From positions 30,333-94,332 of the forward strand of contig CAKVOU010000008.1 of assembly GCA_934796165.1 (NCBI GenBank): a stretch of 64,000 nucleotides of DNA. Direction: 5' to 3'. Under the pieces are notes generated by a model. It made no database searches and was not told the DNA's origin. It worked only from the letters and a program-made list of their open reading frames with translations. A program made the translations under genes and the position numbers. Shown piece by piece: positions 41,122 through 49,756 of the stretch (positions are counted from its first letter, which is position 1; the number at the start of each line of letters is the position of its first letter). Source of the stretch: an uncultured Eubacteriales bacterium. Its GTDB lineage: Bacteria; Bacillota; Clostridia; Oscillospirales; CAG-272.

Positions 41122-41154
41122 CAAAAGAGCCGTCTGTTTGTGACAGCTCTTTTG
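41122..41154 (-). terminator. Terminator of the spoVFA-spoVFB operon
   Basis: CAAAAGAGC pairs with GCTCTTTTG, with an inner CTGT/ACAG helix, followed on the minus strand by a T-rich run; it lies 77 bases after the spoVFB stop. Confidence 0.75.
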
Positions 41155-41230
41155 CCGCGAATCTGAAAAGTGTGTAACCGACGCTTCGCGGGAGACCGGT
41201 TACGTCCCCGTAACATTATATAACCGACGC

Positions 41231-41791
41231 TTAGCGGAATACCCTCGGATACTGTTTTCCTCTGAGCGCGTCCCGGAGCGTATCCGAAACAAGCCCGAAA
41301 TCAGCGACAAGCGAGTGCGGCTTATTTACCGGATCATCCTCCGCCATCGGCACAAAATATACATTTTTCCGGGACAGGAGCGTTGCAATATTGCCGAGGT
41401 TTGCGGAAAGCGCATCGTTGGAGGCAAGTGCAATCACAAGCGGGCGGTCGCTTCTGAGGTGAGCCTTGGCAGCCATCGGTACCGTCCCGTCCGTAATGCC
41501 GCCGGCAATCTTGGCAAGTGTATTTCCGGTGCAGGGGCAAATAACCAGTGCCTCCAGCCGGAGCGCAGGTCCGAGCGGCTCCGCCCCGACGACCGTATGG
41601 ATCGGTTCTCTTCCGCAAAGCGTACTGACTTCCCGGATGCGGTCTGCGGCATTCCCGAACCGGGTATCCGTATCCCAGACACATTCGCTGAAAACGGGAA
41701 GCACCTCATACCCTTCGCCGATCAGCCCCCGAAGCGTTTCCAGCGCCCGTTTGTGCGTACAAAAGGAGCCGCACATTGCAAAGCCGATCAT
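41231..41791 (-). CDS. spoVFB: Dipicolinate synthase subunit B
   Basis: A 186-residue flavoprotein-like subunit (MIGFAMCGSFCTHKRALETLR at the N-terminus, then PVFSE and LVICPCTGNTLAKIAGGITDG near 100) matching SpoVFB/DpaB. With subunit A it oxidises dihydrodipicolinate to dipicolinic acid, the calcium-chelated core component of endospores, in the mother cell. The ATG at 41791 is preceded by GGAGGAG and overlaps the subunit A stop by four bases. Presence of both subunits is good evidence of spore formation. A near-copy of its last bases recurs 46 bases downstream (see findings). Confidence 0.94.
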   Translation of the reverse strand: MIGFAMCGSFCTHKRALETLRGLIGEGYEVLPVFSECVWDTDTRFGNAADRIREVSTLCGREPIHTVVGAEPLGPALRLEALVICPCTGNTLAKIAGGITDGTVPMAAKAHLRSDRPLVIALASNDALSANLGNIATLLSRKNVYFVPMAEDDPVNKPHSLVADFGLVSDTLRDALRGKQYPRVFR

Positions 41792-42711
41792 TCCTTTTCT
41801 CCTCCTTCCGAAATATATTCCGAAAGCAGTGTATCCGCAATGATCTGCCCGGCGGTAACCGGAGCGCATTTTCCCGGCAGGGACAGCGCCCAGATCACAT
41901 GAACGCCGTGCTCCTTGGCGGAGCGGACATCAATTCCGCCGGGTGCTGATGCAAGGTCAATAAAGAGGGTCCGGCTGTCGATCTGCCCCGCAAGTCCGGC
42001 GTCAAACAACCAGTACGGGACGGTGTTGAAAATTACGTCATAACCGGTTGTGAGCCTTGAGAGCGAAGAGACCCCGTCCCGGTAGTTGATCCGGAGCGGC
42101 GTCAGTCCGTGGTTCTTTGCAACCGCGAGATCCGATTTCCGCCGCGCGGCAACCGTTACATTGGCGCCGAGCAGTTTCAGTTTATCGGCAAGCACGTGCC
42201 CGACCCGTCCGTACCCGACTACCGCCACCCGGCAATCATCTATGGTAACGGGCAATTCGTTCATGGCAATGGCGATCGCTCCCTCCGCGGTCGGCACGGC
42301 ATTACGGATCTGAAGTTCCTCGCTGTCAAAATAATCCCAGAGCCGGACCTCCCGGCTCTCCGCTGCACTTTTGACCATCGGGGAGCATCTGCCGCCGAAC
42401 ACGGGAACGCTCCCGCCGATCCGGTCAAACAGTACGGTCAGGCGCAGTCCGGTTCCTTCCTTCATCGGAGTGTGCAGGCGCACCCCGTCAGAGGATACCG
42501 GAAGCGGCAGGATCACCGCCCCGGCTCCGTCCACCGCTTCCTGCCAGCCGGAACGGACCGTGACCCCCTCCTTGTGATCGTTATAATATTCTTCTCCGAT
42601 CCCCCACGTATCAACGGCATAACCGTGCTCCGCCAGTCTTCCGGCAAGCGCGATCTGCCGCCTGTCACCGCCGAGGACGGCAAGCTTTTTCTTGTGAATG
42701 TGATCGTTCAT
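41788..42711 (-). CDS. spoVFA: Dipicolinate synthase subunit A
   Basis: A 307-residue NAD(P)-binding oxidoreductase with an N-terminal Rossmann-like region (LAVLGGDRRQIALA) and a second nucleotide-binding fold (CRVAVVGYGRVGHVLADKLKLLGANVTVAARR, about 155-185), which together define SpoVFA/DpaA. It forms dipicolinate synthase with SpoVFB, branching from the lysine pathway. In this species the downstream asd/dapG/dapA genes of the Bacillus spoVF operon are absent. Expression in Bacillus is by sigma-K; no sigma-K promoter was sought with confidence here. Confidence 0.94.
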   Translation of the reverse strand: MNDHIHKKKLAVLGGDRRQIALAGRLAEHGYAVDTWGIGEEYYNDHKEGVTVRSGWQEAVDGAGAVILPLPVSSDGVRLHTPMKEGTGLRLTVLFDRIGGSVPVFGGRCSPMVKSAAESREVRLWDYFDSEELQIRNAVPTAEGAIAIAMNELPVTIDDCRVAVVGYGRVGHVLADKLKLLGANVTVAARRKSDLAVAKNHGLTPLRINYRDGVSSLSRLTTGYDVIFNTVPYWLFDAGLAGQIDSRTLFIDLASAPGGIDVRSAKEHGVHVIWALSLPGKCAPVTAGQIIADTLLSEYISEGGEKE

Positions 42712-42757
42712 AGCTCATTCCTTCCGTAGGATTCGTCATACTACAGAATATGAGGCT

Positions 42758-45151
42758 TCAGTCGTCTTGGTGCCCGCCAATAGGAAGGATTGCCTGAAAG
42801 TACCTGGGATTTTTCAAAAGGATCCCGTTGCCGGCTTCCGGTGCCGTATCCGGATCAAAGCATATCCGTGACAGCACCGCATCATTTGCAAACAGGATGG
42901 TCCCGGCGCGCCGCAAAGCATCGCCTCCATGGAAAACAATGTCACCGGTCCCGGGTCCGTGTACCCCGAAAACGGTCACGTCGGATGTCCCGACCGCCGC
43001 CTCCGCTACGGCGGAGAGTTCACTTTCCTGCACCGCTCCGCCGAGATAGGTCAAAGAAGTCTTCTCCCCGGTCAGGGTCAGGACAAACGTCTTCTGAGCG
43101 GAACGTTTGATAGATGCTCCGGAAATATTCAGTCGCAATTCTCCGAACACCGTAAGAGTTTCTCCGTCCCGATACAGCCGGACGGCAACGCCGGCGCGTT
43201 CCGCATCACGCACAAGCCGGTTCATCACGGCATAATCCCGCTCCGTCCCCGGGTACGGAAGCCACAGTTCCCGCACGTAAGAACTCTCCATCAAAGCGGT
43301 CACGCCGGAGGTGTGCGCCTGATGATAGTGGGTCAGAACCACTGCACGGATCTCCGGACACCCTGCACGGCTGACCGTTTTCGCCGACTGACGGAACCGG
43401 GAAGCATACCCGTCCGAAAAATCGACGATCACGCCTCCGTCGTTTCCGGTGAAAACCAACTGTTCACTGTCGCTTCCCATCTGCAGATACGTAAACAGGA
43501 CCCGGTCCCGAGCCGCTGCAGAAGAAACGCCGAGACAGACGGCGATCGTCAGCGCCGCCGCAACCGGAGGAAGAACGACTGCCCACTTGTGACGGAAACG
43601 GAGAAACAGCATGACCAACAACGCCCCGGTCATCAGAATCAGTACATACGGAGTCGCCGGATGAGTAAGCGGCACCGTCGTATCCGGAATTTTTGCGAAC
43701 CGGGAGGTAACGTGAAGCATATATTCCCCGACAACGTGCAAAAGATCCGGGAAGAACGCACAAAGAAGCGGAATACGCGCAAACAGCAGACAAAGAACGG
43801 CAAGGACCAGCGAAACGGTAACTGCCGGCATCAGAAGCAAGGTGATAAGCGGCGACAAAAGCGGCATTTCTTCGGAAAACACCCACAGGACCGTGCTGGC
43901 CGCAATACACGCGGAAACACTGACGGCAAGTGAAGAAACGATCCCCTTGCCGAACCGCAGAAGTGCCGACCCGACCGGGTGCAGCCGGCGCTTTATGCTC
44001 TTCCGGAATCTCTCGCGGAACGCTTGCTCAAAGGGAACATACAAAGACACGATCCCAAAGGTCGCGGCGAAGGACATCCAGAAGGAGAGATCACAGACCG
44101 AAGCGGGAGACAGCAGAAGAATGAGCGAGCAGGCAGAAAACAGCGCGGTCGGTGTATCGTGATCCCCGGCAAACAGGTAGGACAGATAGGTGAACAGCAG
44201 CATGAATACCGCGCGCACCGCAGACGGAGGAAACCCGATCAGGGCGAGGTAACAAAGCATCAGGATCCCAAGCAGAATGACCCGCGGACGCTTGGGCATC
44301 CGTAACCGGCGAAGAACCCATTCCGCCATACCGGAAAGCAGGACGACGTGCAGTCCGCTGAGCGCGAGAAGATGAGATGCACCGGTGCGGTGGAAATCCC
44401 GTGTCACCGACTCCGATACTCGGGATTTGTCGCCCAGAAGGAGTGCGGAGGCAAGCTCGCCCGCATCGCCGCCGACCGCGTCGGACAAATACAGCGAAAG
44501 CCGGTTCCGGACATCGGAAACCGAAAGTCCGACGCGCGCAAGGAAGTTCAGTCCGTCCGGATTTTCCCCTGATTCTGTCACACGGACATCAGCGGTTTGC
44601 TCCCCGTCTACCGTAACACCAAGCAGGAATCCGTCCGATATATACGAACAAAGCGCCGTCTGATTGTCCGCAAACGCCCTCAGTGTTTGCGGAACAGCGG
44701 TAACCGTCAGTGAATCACCCTCACGCGCCGGACAGGCACCGTCCATCCGCAGTCTGATCGGCAGATTTACCGGTTCCCCGTTGATCCTCGTTGCAATCAA
44801 CTCGTAGGAAACTCCGAACGCACCGCCGCTCCGTTCTGTTACAGTCGCTTCGATCACGCAGGGCTTCTCTGCATAGTCTGCTTCTGTCCGGTCAAAGTAA
44901 AAATCGAAATACAGGAAGGAAGAAAGCATGGAAACCGTGACCGGCACAAGGATCAGCGCAAGACGCAGAATGTTTTTCTTCAGGTATTCCCGATGCGACA
45001 GATACACATATGCCGAGAACACCGCAAGCGGAATAAGAACCGCACCGGCGATCAACAGTTTGTACATACCGCCAAGGAAGAACGCGGCAAGAGAGGAGCC
45101 GAGGAAAAGAAAGCCTGCCAGCGCCAGCGGCCGGCGTCGGAAGAAATTCAT
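42758..45151 (-). CDS. comEC: ComEC/Rec2 family DNA-uptake channel
   Basis: A 797-residue polytopic membrane protein. It has N-terminal transmembrane helices, an OB-like extracellular domain (DUF4131 type, about 75-195), the competence domain with many helices (GDKSRVSESVTRDFHRTGASHLLALSGLHV near 240-270 is the family hallmark) and a C-terminal metallo-beta-lactamase-like domain (about 560-790). The family imports single-stranded DNA during transformation. In the MBL domain the metal motif reads THYHQAH, lacking the Asp of HxHxDH, so the predicted nuclease site may be inactive. The ATG at 45151 has AAAGGAG upstream. Confidence 0.92.
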   Translation of the reverse strand: MNFFRRRPLALAGFLFLGSSLAAFFLGGMYKLLIAGAVLIPLAVFSAYVYLSHREYLKKNILRLALILVPVTVSMLSSFLYFDFYFDRTEADYAEKPCVIEATVTERSGGAFGVSYELIATRINGEPVNLPIRLRMDGACPAREGDSLTVTAVPQTLRAFADNQTALCSYISDGFLLGVTVDGEQTADVRVTESGENPDGLNFLARVGLSVSDVRNRLSLYLSDAVGGDAGELASALLLGDKSRVSESVTRDFHRTGASHLLALSGLHVVLLSGMAEWVLRRLRMPKRPRVILLGILMLCYLALIGFPPSAVRAVFMLLFTYLSYLFAGDHDTPTALFSACSLILLLSPASVCDLSFWMSFAATFGIVSLYVPFEQAFRERFRKSIKRRLHPVGSALLRFGKGIVSSLAVSVSACIAASTVLWVFSEEMPLLSPLITLLLMPAVTVSLVLAVLCLLFARIPLLCAFFPDLLHVVGEYMLHVTSRFAKIPDTTVPLTHPATPYVLILMTGALLVMLFLRFRHKWAVVLPPVAAALTIAVCLGVSSAAARDRVLFTYLQMGSDSEQLVFTGNDGGVIVDFSDGYASRFRQSAKTVSRAGCPEIRAVVLTHYHQAHTSGVTALMESSYVRELWLPYPGTERDYAVMNRLVRDAERAGVAVRLYRDGETLTVFGELRLNISGASIKRSAQKTFVLTLTGEKTSLTYLGGAVQESELSAVAEAAVGTSDVTVFGVHGPGTGDIVFHGGDALRRAGTILFANDAVLSRICFDPDTAPEAGNGILLKNPRYFQAILPIGGHQDD

Positions 45152-45187
45152 GACCCCATCTCCTTTCCGTGACAATTTCCGTGTTCT

Positions 45188-45216
45188 ATCTTACCACGCC
45201 TGTTAGATTTTGTCAA
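45188..45216 (-). promoter_or_regulatory. Sigma-A promoter for comEC
   Basis: On the minus strand TTGACA (45211-45216), a 17-base spacer and TAAGAT (45188-45193) lie 37 bases before the comEC ATG. Confidence 0.75.
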
Positions 45217-45236
45217 TCCCTTTCCGGACATATAAA

Positions 45237-45283
45237 AAGGGGCTGTCAAAAAACTCAAAATAAGTTTTTCAACAGTCCCTTGG
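45237..45283 (-). terminator. Terminator of degV, GGCTGT-type hairpin
   Basis: AAGGGGCTGT with AAAAACT pairs imperfectly with AGTTTTT and ACAGTCCCTT. It follows the degV stop by 44 bases. Its sequence is related to the hairpin after acpP (47304-47348). Confidence 0.75.
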
Positions 45284-45326
45284 GGTTGTTTTGTGTTCAG
45301 AGGTTCAGGAATACGGCAAAAATTCG

Positions 45327-46196
45327 TCAGCGCTTCTCGGCAACAAAGAAGAGCGCAACGGTTCCGGGTCCGGAATGCGCACCGATGACAGGACCGACAT
45401 AGGATATCACAATATCCTTGACCTCGGCACGTTCACGGATCATATCCGCCAGCTTCTGTGCGTCCTCAAGGCAGTCACCGTGGCTGATAAACACGGTCTG
45501 TTCCTTGGCGTTGACTGCATTTTCGCACAATTTGTCGCACAGTTTCTTGAGGGAATTCAGTCTTCCGCGCTCCTTGCCGACCGCGATAAGATGACCTTCG
45601 TTGTCCATGTGCATGATCGGCTTGATGGCAAGCATGGAGCCGACCACTGCTGTTGCAGCACTGACGCGTCCGCCGCGGCGCAGGAAGAACAGATCGTCCA
45701 CCGTGAATTCATGGCAGACACGAAACCTGAGTTCCTCCGCATACTTTGCCGCGTCCTCTACACTGACGCCGCTGTCTGCATACCCGGCAACCAGATAGAC
45801 AAGCAGCCCCTGCCCCATCGACGCGCTGAGCGAATCCACGGTCAGGATCTTGCGGTCCGGATACTTTTCCGAAACTTCCTCCGCCGCATTTTTTCCGGCG
45901 GCATAGGTTGCACTGAGTCCGGAGGAAAATCCGATATAGAGGATATCCTTTCCCGCCTTTGCGTATTCCTCGAATACTTCGGAAAATGCACTGATCGCAA
46001 CCGCAGACGTTTTGATGCTTTCCTTGTTGCGAAGCCGACCGTAAAACTCCTTGATATCAAGGCAATCGTTCGGAATGTTTTTCTCTCCGTTGTCCATCGT
46101 GACGTACAGGGGGACGACCACAAGGTCAAGTTTTTTTACAAGCTCTGCGGGAAGATCGCAGGATGAATCGGTGATCAGCTGAAAAGTACGGCTCAT
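45327..46196 (-). CDS. DegV family fatty-acid-binding protein
   Basis: A 289-residue two-domain protein starting FQLITDSSCDLPAEL, with GFSSGLSATY near 90, DSLSASMGQGLLV near 120 and the RGGRVS motif near 174, all DegV signatures. DegV (FakB-like) proteins bind a fatty acid and present it to a FakA kinase for phosphorylation; which partner is used is unknown since no fakA is nearby. AGGAGG precedes the ATG. It is divergent from the TetR-type regulator at 46357, which could control it. Confidence 0.92.
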   Translation of the reverse strand: MSRTFQLITDSSCDLPAELVKKLDLVVVPLYVTMDNGEKNIPNDCLDIKEFYGRLRNKESIKTSAVAISAFSEVFEEYAKAGKDILYIGFSSGLSATYAAGKNAAEEVSEKYPDRKILTVDSLSASMGQGLLVYLVAGYADSGVSVEDAAKYAEELRFRVCHEFTVDDLFFLRRGGRVSAATAVVGSMLAIKPIMHMDNEGHLIAVGKERGRLNSLKKLCDKLCENAVNAKEQTVFISHGDCLEDAQKLADMIRERAEVKDIVISYVGPVIGAHSGPGTVALFFVAEKR

Positions 46197-46235
46197 AAGG
46201 CCCTCCTCTTTTTGACTCTTTCTGACGTGAATCTA

Positions 46236-46264
46236 TTGACAACACATCAGGTTCATGATAAAAT
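46236..46264 (+). promoter_or_regulatory. Sigma-A promoter for the TetR-type gene
   Basis: TTGACA (46236-46241), a 17-base spacer and TAAAAT (46259-46264), 93 bases before the ATG at 46357. Confidence 0.75.
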
Positions 46265-46356
46265 ATGAATGTTATTTAACCAAATCAGTTTACCATGTTT
46301 TTTTCTGTTTGTCAATCCCGAACGGCGGTTCAGTGACAAAAAGGGGGTATCTGCCA

Positions 46357-46902
46357 ATGAAACGGAAAAACAGTGCGAATGTTTTTGCCAAAGAGTGTAT
46401 CGTAACAGCTCTGATTGAACTGATGAAAATCAAGCCCTACAATTCTATTTCCATTACGGATATTGCCAACCGCGCCGGGGTCTCCCGCATGGCTTATTAC
46501 CGGAATTACGTTTCAAAGGATGACATCCTGAATAAATATATGGAAGAAGTCGGGGAACATATTCACGAAACACTTTCACGGTCCTGTTCTGCCGGAGATT
46601 CGCATACGTATTTCAGGACTCTGCTGATTGAGCTCGGGGAACACCGCGACATCGGAATTGCCACCTACCGCGCGCATCTCGGCGAACTGATCTATCAGAA
46701 CGTCAAAAAGTACATGCGTGAGACCTTCCTGCCAAATGATACCTCGGCGGAAGCGGAATATCGCATCAGCAGCTGTGCCGGCGGATTCTACGCAGTTTTT
46801 CTGTACTGGATCTGTAACGGCAAAAAGGAAAATCCGGATGACCTTGCGAAGATCTGCTGCCGGACCATTCCGATCCTTGAGCTGTCTGGCACTGTCGTGT
46901 GA
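46357..46902 (+). CDS. TetR/AcrR family transcriptional regulator
   Basis: A 181-residue protein with the N-terminal TetR HTH (about 8-55; ISITDIANRAGVSRMAYYRNY is the recognition helix region) and a helical C-terminal ligand domain of the TetR_C/DUF-type found in Clostridia (YRISSCAGGFYAVFLYWICNGKKE). Members are usually repressors released by a small ligand; the regulated gene is often adjacent, here degV (divergent) or acpP (downstream). The ATG at 46357 follows GGGGG by nine bases. Confidence 0.88.
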   Translation: MKRKNSANVFAKECIVTALIELMKIKPYNSISITDIANRAGVSRMAYYRNYVSKDDILNKYMEEVGEHIHETLSRSCSAGDSHTYFRTLLIELGEHRDIGIATYRAHLGELIYQNVKKYMRETFLPNDTSAEAEYRISSCAGGFYAVFLYWICNGKKENPDDLAKICCRTIPILELSGTVV

Positions 46903-46937
46903 ATCCGCAACAGCTGAGGAAAAAGTGCAAATTCCTG

Positions 46938-46966
46938 TTGACAAAATCTGTGCTTTGCGGTATAAT
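46938..46966 (+). promoter_or_regulatory. Consensus sigma-A promoter for acpP
   Basis: TTGACA (46938-46943), a 17-base spacer and TATAAT (46961-46966) are a perfect match, 45 bases before the ATG of the acyl carrier protein gene. Confidence 0.87.
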
Positions 46967-47011
46967 GACAAACGATGTTGTGATTCAGTATTCTGATCGG
47001 AGGACAAACAA

Positions 47012-47239
47012 ATGTTTGAAAAAGTGAAGTCCATATTAATGGAAGAGCTTCAGGTCGAGGAGAAGGATATTACTCCCGAGGCAGAGCTTTCCGCAGATCT
47101 TGGTATCAATTCGATTGAGCTTGCCGATCTGGTCATGCTCTGCGAGGATAAATTCGGCATTACCATCGACGATGACGATATCCACAGATTCGTCACTGTC
47201 GGAGACGTGGTATCCTATCTGGAATCCAAGCAAAAATAA
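47012..47239 (+). CDS. Acyl carrier protein
   Basis: A 75-residue acidic helical protein. The phosphopantetheine attachment Ser34 lies in GINSIELADL, where most primary ACPs have D-S-L; the rest (FGITIDDDDIHRFVTVGDVVSYL) fits ACP helices III-IV. It would carry acyl groups as thioesters for fatty acid or a specialised acyl pathway. It stands alone rather than in a fab operon, has a perfect promoter, and is followed by its own terminator. DegV (fatty-acid binding) 1 kb away may be functionally related. Whether it is the primary or an accessory ACP cannot be told. Confidence 0.9.
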   Translation: MFEKVKSILMEELQVEEKDITPEAELSADLGINSIELADLVMLCEDKFGITIDDDDIHRFVTVGDVVSYLESKQK

Positions 47240-47303
47240 GCAGCACCGCGCTGTTTGAGTGAAGTAACCGGACCCTTGGCGGAACCGCGGATTTTCACCT
47301 GCA

Positions 47304-47348
47304 AAGAGGCTGTAAAAAACTCGTTTTTGAGTTTTTTACAGCCCCTTT
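47304..47348 (+). terminator. Terminator of acpP, GGCTGT-type hairpin
   Basis: GGCTGTAAAAAACTC pairs perfectly with GAGTTTTTTACAGCC around GTTTTT, followed by CCTTTT. Confidence 0.85.
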
Positions 47349-47427
47349 TGTGTTTTCGGGACACTCCGCCGGCATCGTAAGTATCTTTTGCTCCGTTCTT
47401 TCATAAAATAGGGCGGAAGGTGATGCT

Positions 47428-48198
47428 ATGAAACACGCGGCACTTACAAAAACGCTGAAATATATCGCGTTCGTTCTTGCCTTTTGTGCAGTCGCGGCGG
47501 GACTTTTTCTCCTGATCTCCTCCTGCGACAGTATCCGCACGGCAAAAGCCGGTAAAGATGCGGACGCGGGTGCGGACAGCCGCATCCTGACTGTCGTGAT
47601 CGACGCAGGTCACGGGGGCGAGGACGGCGGCACATCGGACGAGAACGGTACGCCGGAAAAGGATCTCAATCTGGACATTGCTTTTCATGTTAAGGAAATT
47701 CTTGAGGCAACCGGCGCTCGTGTCATTATGACAAGAACGGAAGACATTCTGCTCTACGACCGGAGCACCGATTACAACGGGCGAAAAAAAGCACTGGACC
47801 TTGCCGCGCGGCTCGCCGTCGGGGAAAAGATAACCCCCGACCTGTTTGTCAGTATTCACATGAACGCCTTTCCCGACCGGAAATACCACGGGCTCCAGGT
47901 CTGGTATTCGCCGAATGACGGACGCTCCGAGGAGTACGCCGAACGGATTCAGAAAACCGTCGCCGCGCACCTGCAGAATGACAACACCCGGCACATCAAA
48001 AAGGCGGGGAGCAACATTTTTCTGCTTGACCGGCTGCACTGCCCTGCGGTTCTTGTGGAGTGCGGATTTCTTTCCAACCCGGACGAGGCGGCGCGACTGT
48101 CCGATCCCGTTTATCGCCGGGAACTTGCGTTCTTCATCGCGTCGGCGATTCTGGACGGCGCGGAGAAAACCGGGCAGGACGGCACACAAAGCCCTTGA
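47428..48198 (+). CDS. cwlD: N-acetylmuramoyl-L-alanine amidase (CwlD-like)
   Basis: A 256-residue exported Amidase_3 enzyme. An N-terminal transmembrane/signal segment (about 10-32) is followed by the catalytic domain: VVIDAGHGGEDGG (zinc His, about 56-68), EKDLNL with the Glu ligand, SIHMNAF (second His ligand) and LVECGFLSN (catalytic Glu, about 210). Size and arrangement fit CwlD, which with PdaA makes muramic-delta-lactam in the spore cortex. The assignment to CwlD rather than another amidase rests on length and single-domain form. A ribosome site AAGG precedes the ATG. Confidence 0.85.
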   Translation: MKHAALTKTLKYIAFVLAFCAVAAGLFLLISSCDSIRTAKAGKDADAGADSRILTVVIDAGHGGEDGGTSDENGTPEKDLNLDIAFHVKEILEATGARVIMTRTEDILLYDRSTDYNGRKKALDLAARLAVGEKITPDLFVSIHMNAFPDRKYHGLQVWYSPNDGRSEEYAERIQKTVAAHLQNDNTRHIKKAGSNIFLLDRLHCPAVLVECGFLSNPDEAARLSDPVYRRELAFFIASAILDGAEKTGQDGTQSP

Positions 48199-48223
48199 TT
48201 TTTTGCCTCTCTGGCGGTATAAT
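48195..48223 (+). promoter_or_regulatory. Sigma-A promoter for radA, overlapping the cwlD stop
   Basis: TTGATT (48195-48200), a 17-base spacer and TATAAT (48218-48223). The -35 box contains the cwlD stop codon TGA. Confidence 0.72.
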
Positions 48224-48282
48224 GGGAGATGAGGTTCCCTCGGTACGGCAAGGAACCAAGCTCTTCTTCCTGGAGGTCCGAC

Positions 48283-49668
48283 ATGAAAGGTCTCAAAACC
48301 GTTTACGTTTGCTCCGCCTGCGGGCAGACCAGCCCGAAATGGCTCGGGAAATGTCCCGCTTGCGGCGCGTGGAATACGCTTGTCGAGGACGTGATCGACA
48401 CGTCGCCAGCCGAAAAAAAGGCGCCGAAGCGGGTCTCCGTCGTCTCGTCCGACTCGCACACGGTCGCTTACCACGACCTGGAAATGCCCGAGTATATCCG
48501 CACGGGGACGGGACTCGGCGAGCTTGACCGCGTGCTCGGAGGAGGACTCGTACACGGCTCGGTCGTGCTCATTTCCGGCGAGCCCGGTATCGGTAAGTCC
48601 ACCCTGCTCATGCAGATTTCGGACAGGCTCGGAATCGACCGCAAGGTACTTTATGTCTCCGGCGAGGAATCGGGCGGTCAGCTCAAGCTCCGCGCCAAGC
48701 GGCTCGGTGTGAGGGGGGACAACCTCTTCATTCTGACCGAAACCAACATGGAACGGGTGCTTTCGGAAGCGTCCGGAGTCAAGCCGGACGTCATCATCGT
48801 GGACTCCATTCAGACCATGTACTCGGAGCTGGTCGCATCTGCTCCGGGAAGCATCACGCAGGTCAAGGAAGCCGCACTCGCCTTTATTGCCAAGGCTAAA
48901 AGCGAAGGCATCTCGGTGCTCCTCGTCGGACATGTCAACAAGGAAGGCAGTATCGCGGGTCCCAAGGTGCTTGAGCACATGGTGGACGCAGTCCTGTATT
49001 TTGAGGGGGAAAGGCAGCAATCCTACCGCATTATCCGCGCCATCAAGAACCGTTACGGTTCGACCAACGAAATCGGCGTGTTTGAAATGACCGACAAGGG
49101 ACTTGAGGAAGTTCCCAATCCTTCGGAAATGCTGCTTGCGGGTCGCCCCCGCAACATCTCCGGAAACTGCGCCGTCTGTACGATGGAGGGTACACGCCCC
49201 ATCATCGCGGAGATCCAGGCGCTGGTTTCGCAGACCGCCTTCCCAGCTCCCAGACGCACCACCAACGGCATTGATTACAACCGGATGTGCCTCATCATCG
49301 CGGTGCTGGAAAAGCGGCTCAACATGAAGTTTTACCAGAACGACGTTTACCTCAACGTCATCGGCGGCTTGCGGATCGACGAGCCTGCATCGGACGTTGC
49401 GGTCGCACTCGCGCTCGTTTCCTCCATGACCGACCGGATCATTCCGGATGACGTCATCGCGCTCGGCGAACTCGGACTCGGCGGCGAATGCCGCGCAGTC
49501 TCCAATCTGGAGGTACGCATCCACGAGGCGGAACGCATCGGCTTCCGCCGCGTCATCGTTCCCTACCGCAACGTTGAAAAACGAAAGATCGACTGCGGCG
49601 TGGAGCTGATCCCCATCCGCGGTATCTACGAGGCACTCAAGGTGCTGGTCGTCCCCGATAATAAGTGA
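48283..49668 (+). CDS. radA: DNA repair protein RadA (Sms)
   Basis: A 461-residue protein with an N-terminal four-Cys zinc finger (VCSACGQ...GKCPACGAW, about 9-30), a RecA-like ATPase domain with Walker A SGEPGIGKST near 97-106, the RadA-specific KNRYGSTNEIG motif near 260, and a C-terminal Lon-protease-like domain (about 290-461). RadA is a branch-migration helicase in recombination and transformation. The ATG at 48283 follows GGAGG by six bases. A strong terminator follows. Confidence 0.96.
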   Translation: MKGLKTVYVCSACGQTSPKWLGKCPACGAWNTLVEDVIDTSPAEKKAPKRVSVVSSDSHTVAYHDLEMPEYIRTGTGLGELDRVLGGGLVHGSVVLISGEPGIGKSTLLMQISDRLGIDRKVLYVSGEESGGQLKLRAKRLGVRGDNLFILTETNMERVLSEASGVKPDVIIVDSIQTMYSELVASAPGSITQVKEAALAFIAKAKSEGISVLLVGHVNKEGSIAGPKVLEHMVDAVLYFEGERQQSYRIIRAIKNRYGSTNEIGVFEMTDKGLEEVPNPSEMLLAGRPRNISGNCAVCTMEGTRPIIAEIQALVSQTAFPAPRRTTNGIDYNRMCLIIAVLEKRLNMKFYQNDVYLNVIGGLRIDEPASDVAVALALVSSMTDRIIPDDVIALGELGLGGECRAVSNLEVRIHEAERIGFRRVIVPYRNVEKRKIDCGVELIPIRGIYEALKVLVVPDNK

Positions 49669-49691
49669 CAAATTACACACAAACGTACAAT

Positions 49692-49721
49692 AACGCCGCC
49701 GACCTTCCGGTCGGCGGCGTT
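49692..49721 (+). terminator. Intrinsic terminator of radA
   Basis: AACGCCGCCGACC pairs perfectly with GGTCGGCGGCGTT around TTCC and is followed by TTGTTTT. Confidence 0.9.
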
Positions 49722-49756
49722 TTGTTTTGGAAATACAGTGCCGGACTGTCTGTGCC

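Noticed and set aside
47401..49680. 759-codon open frame on the minus strand
   Set aside because: Antisense to cwlD and radA; composition typical of complementary-strand translation.
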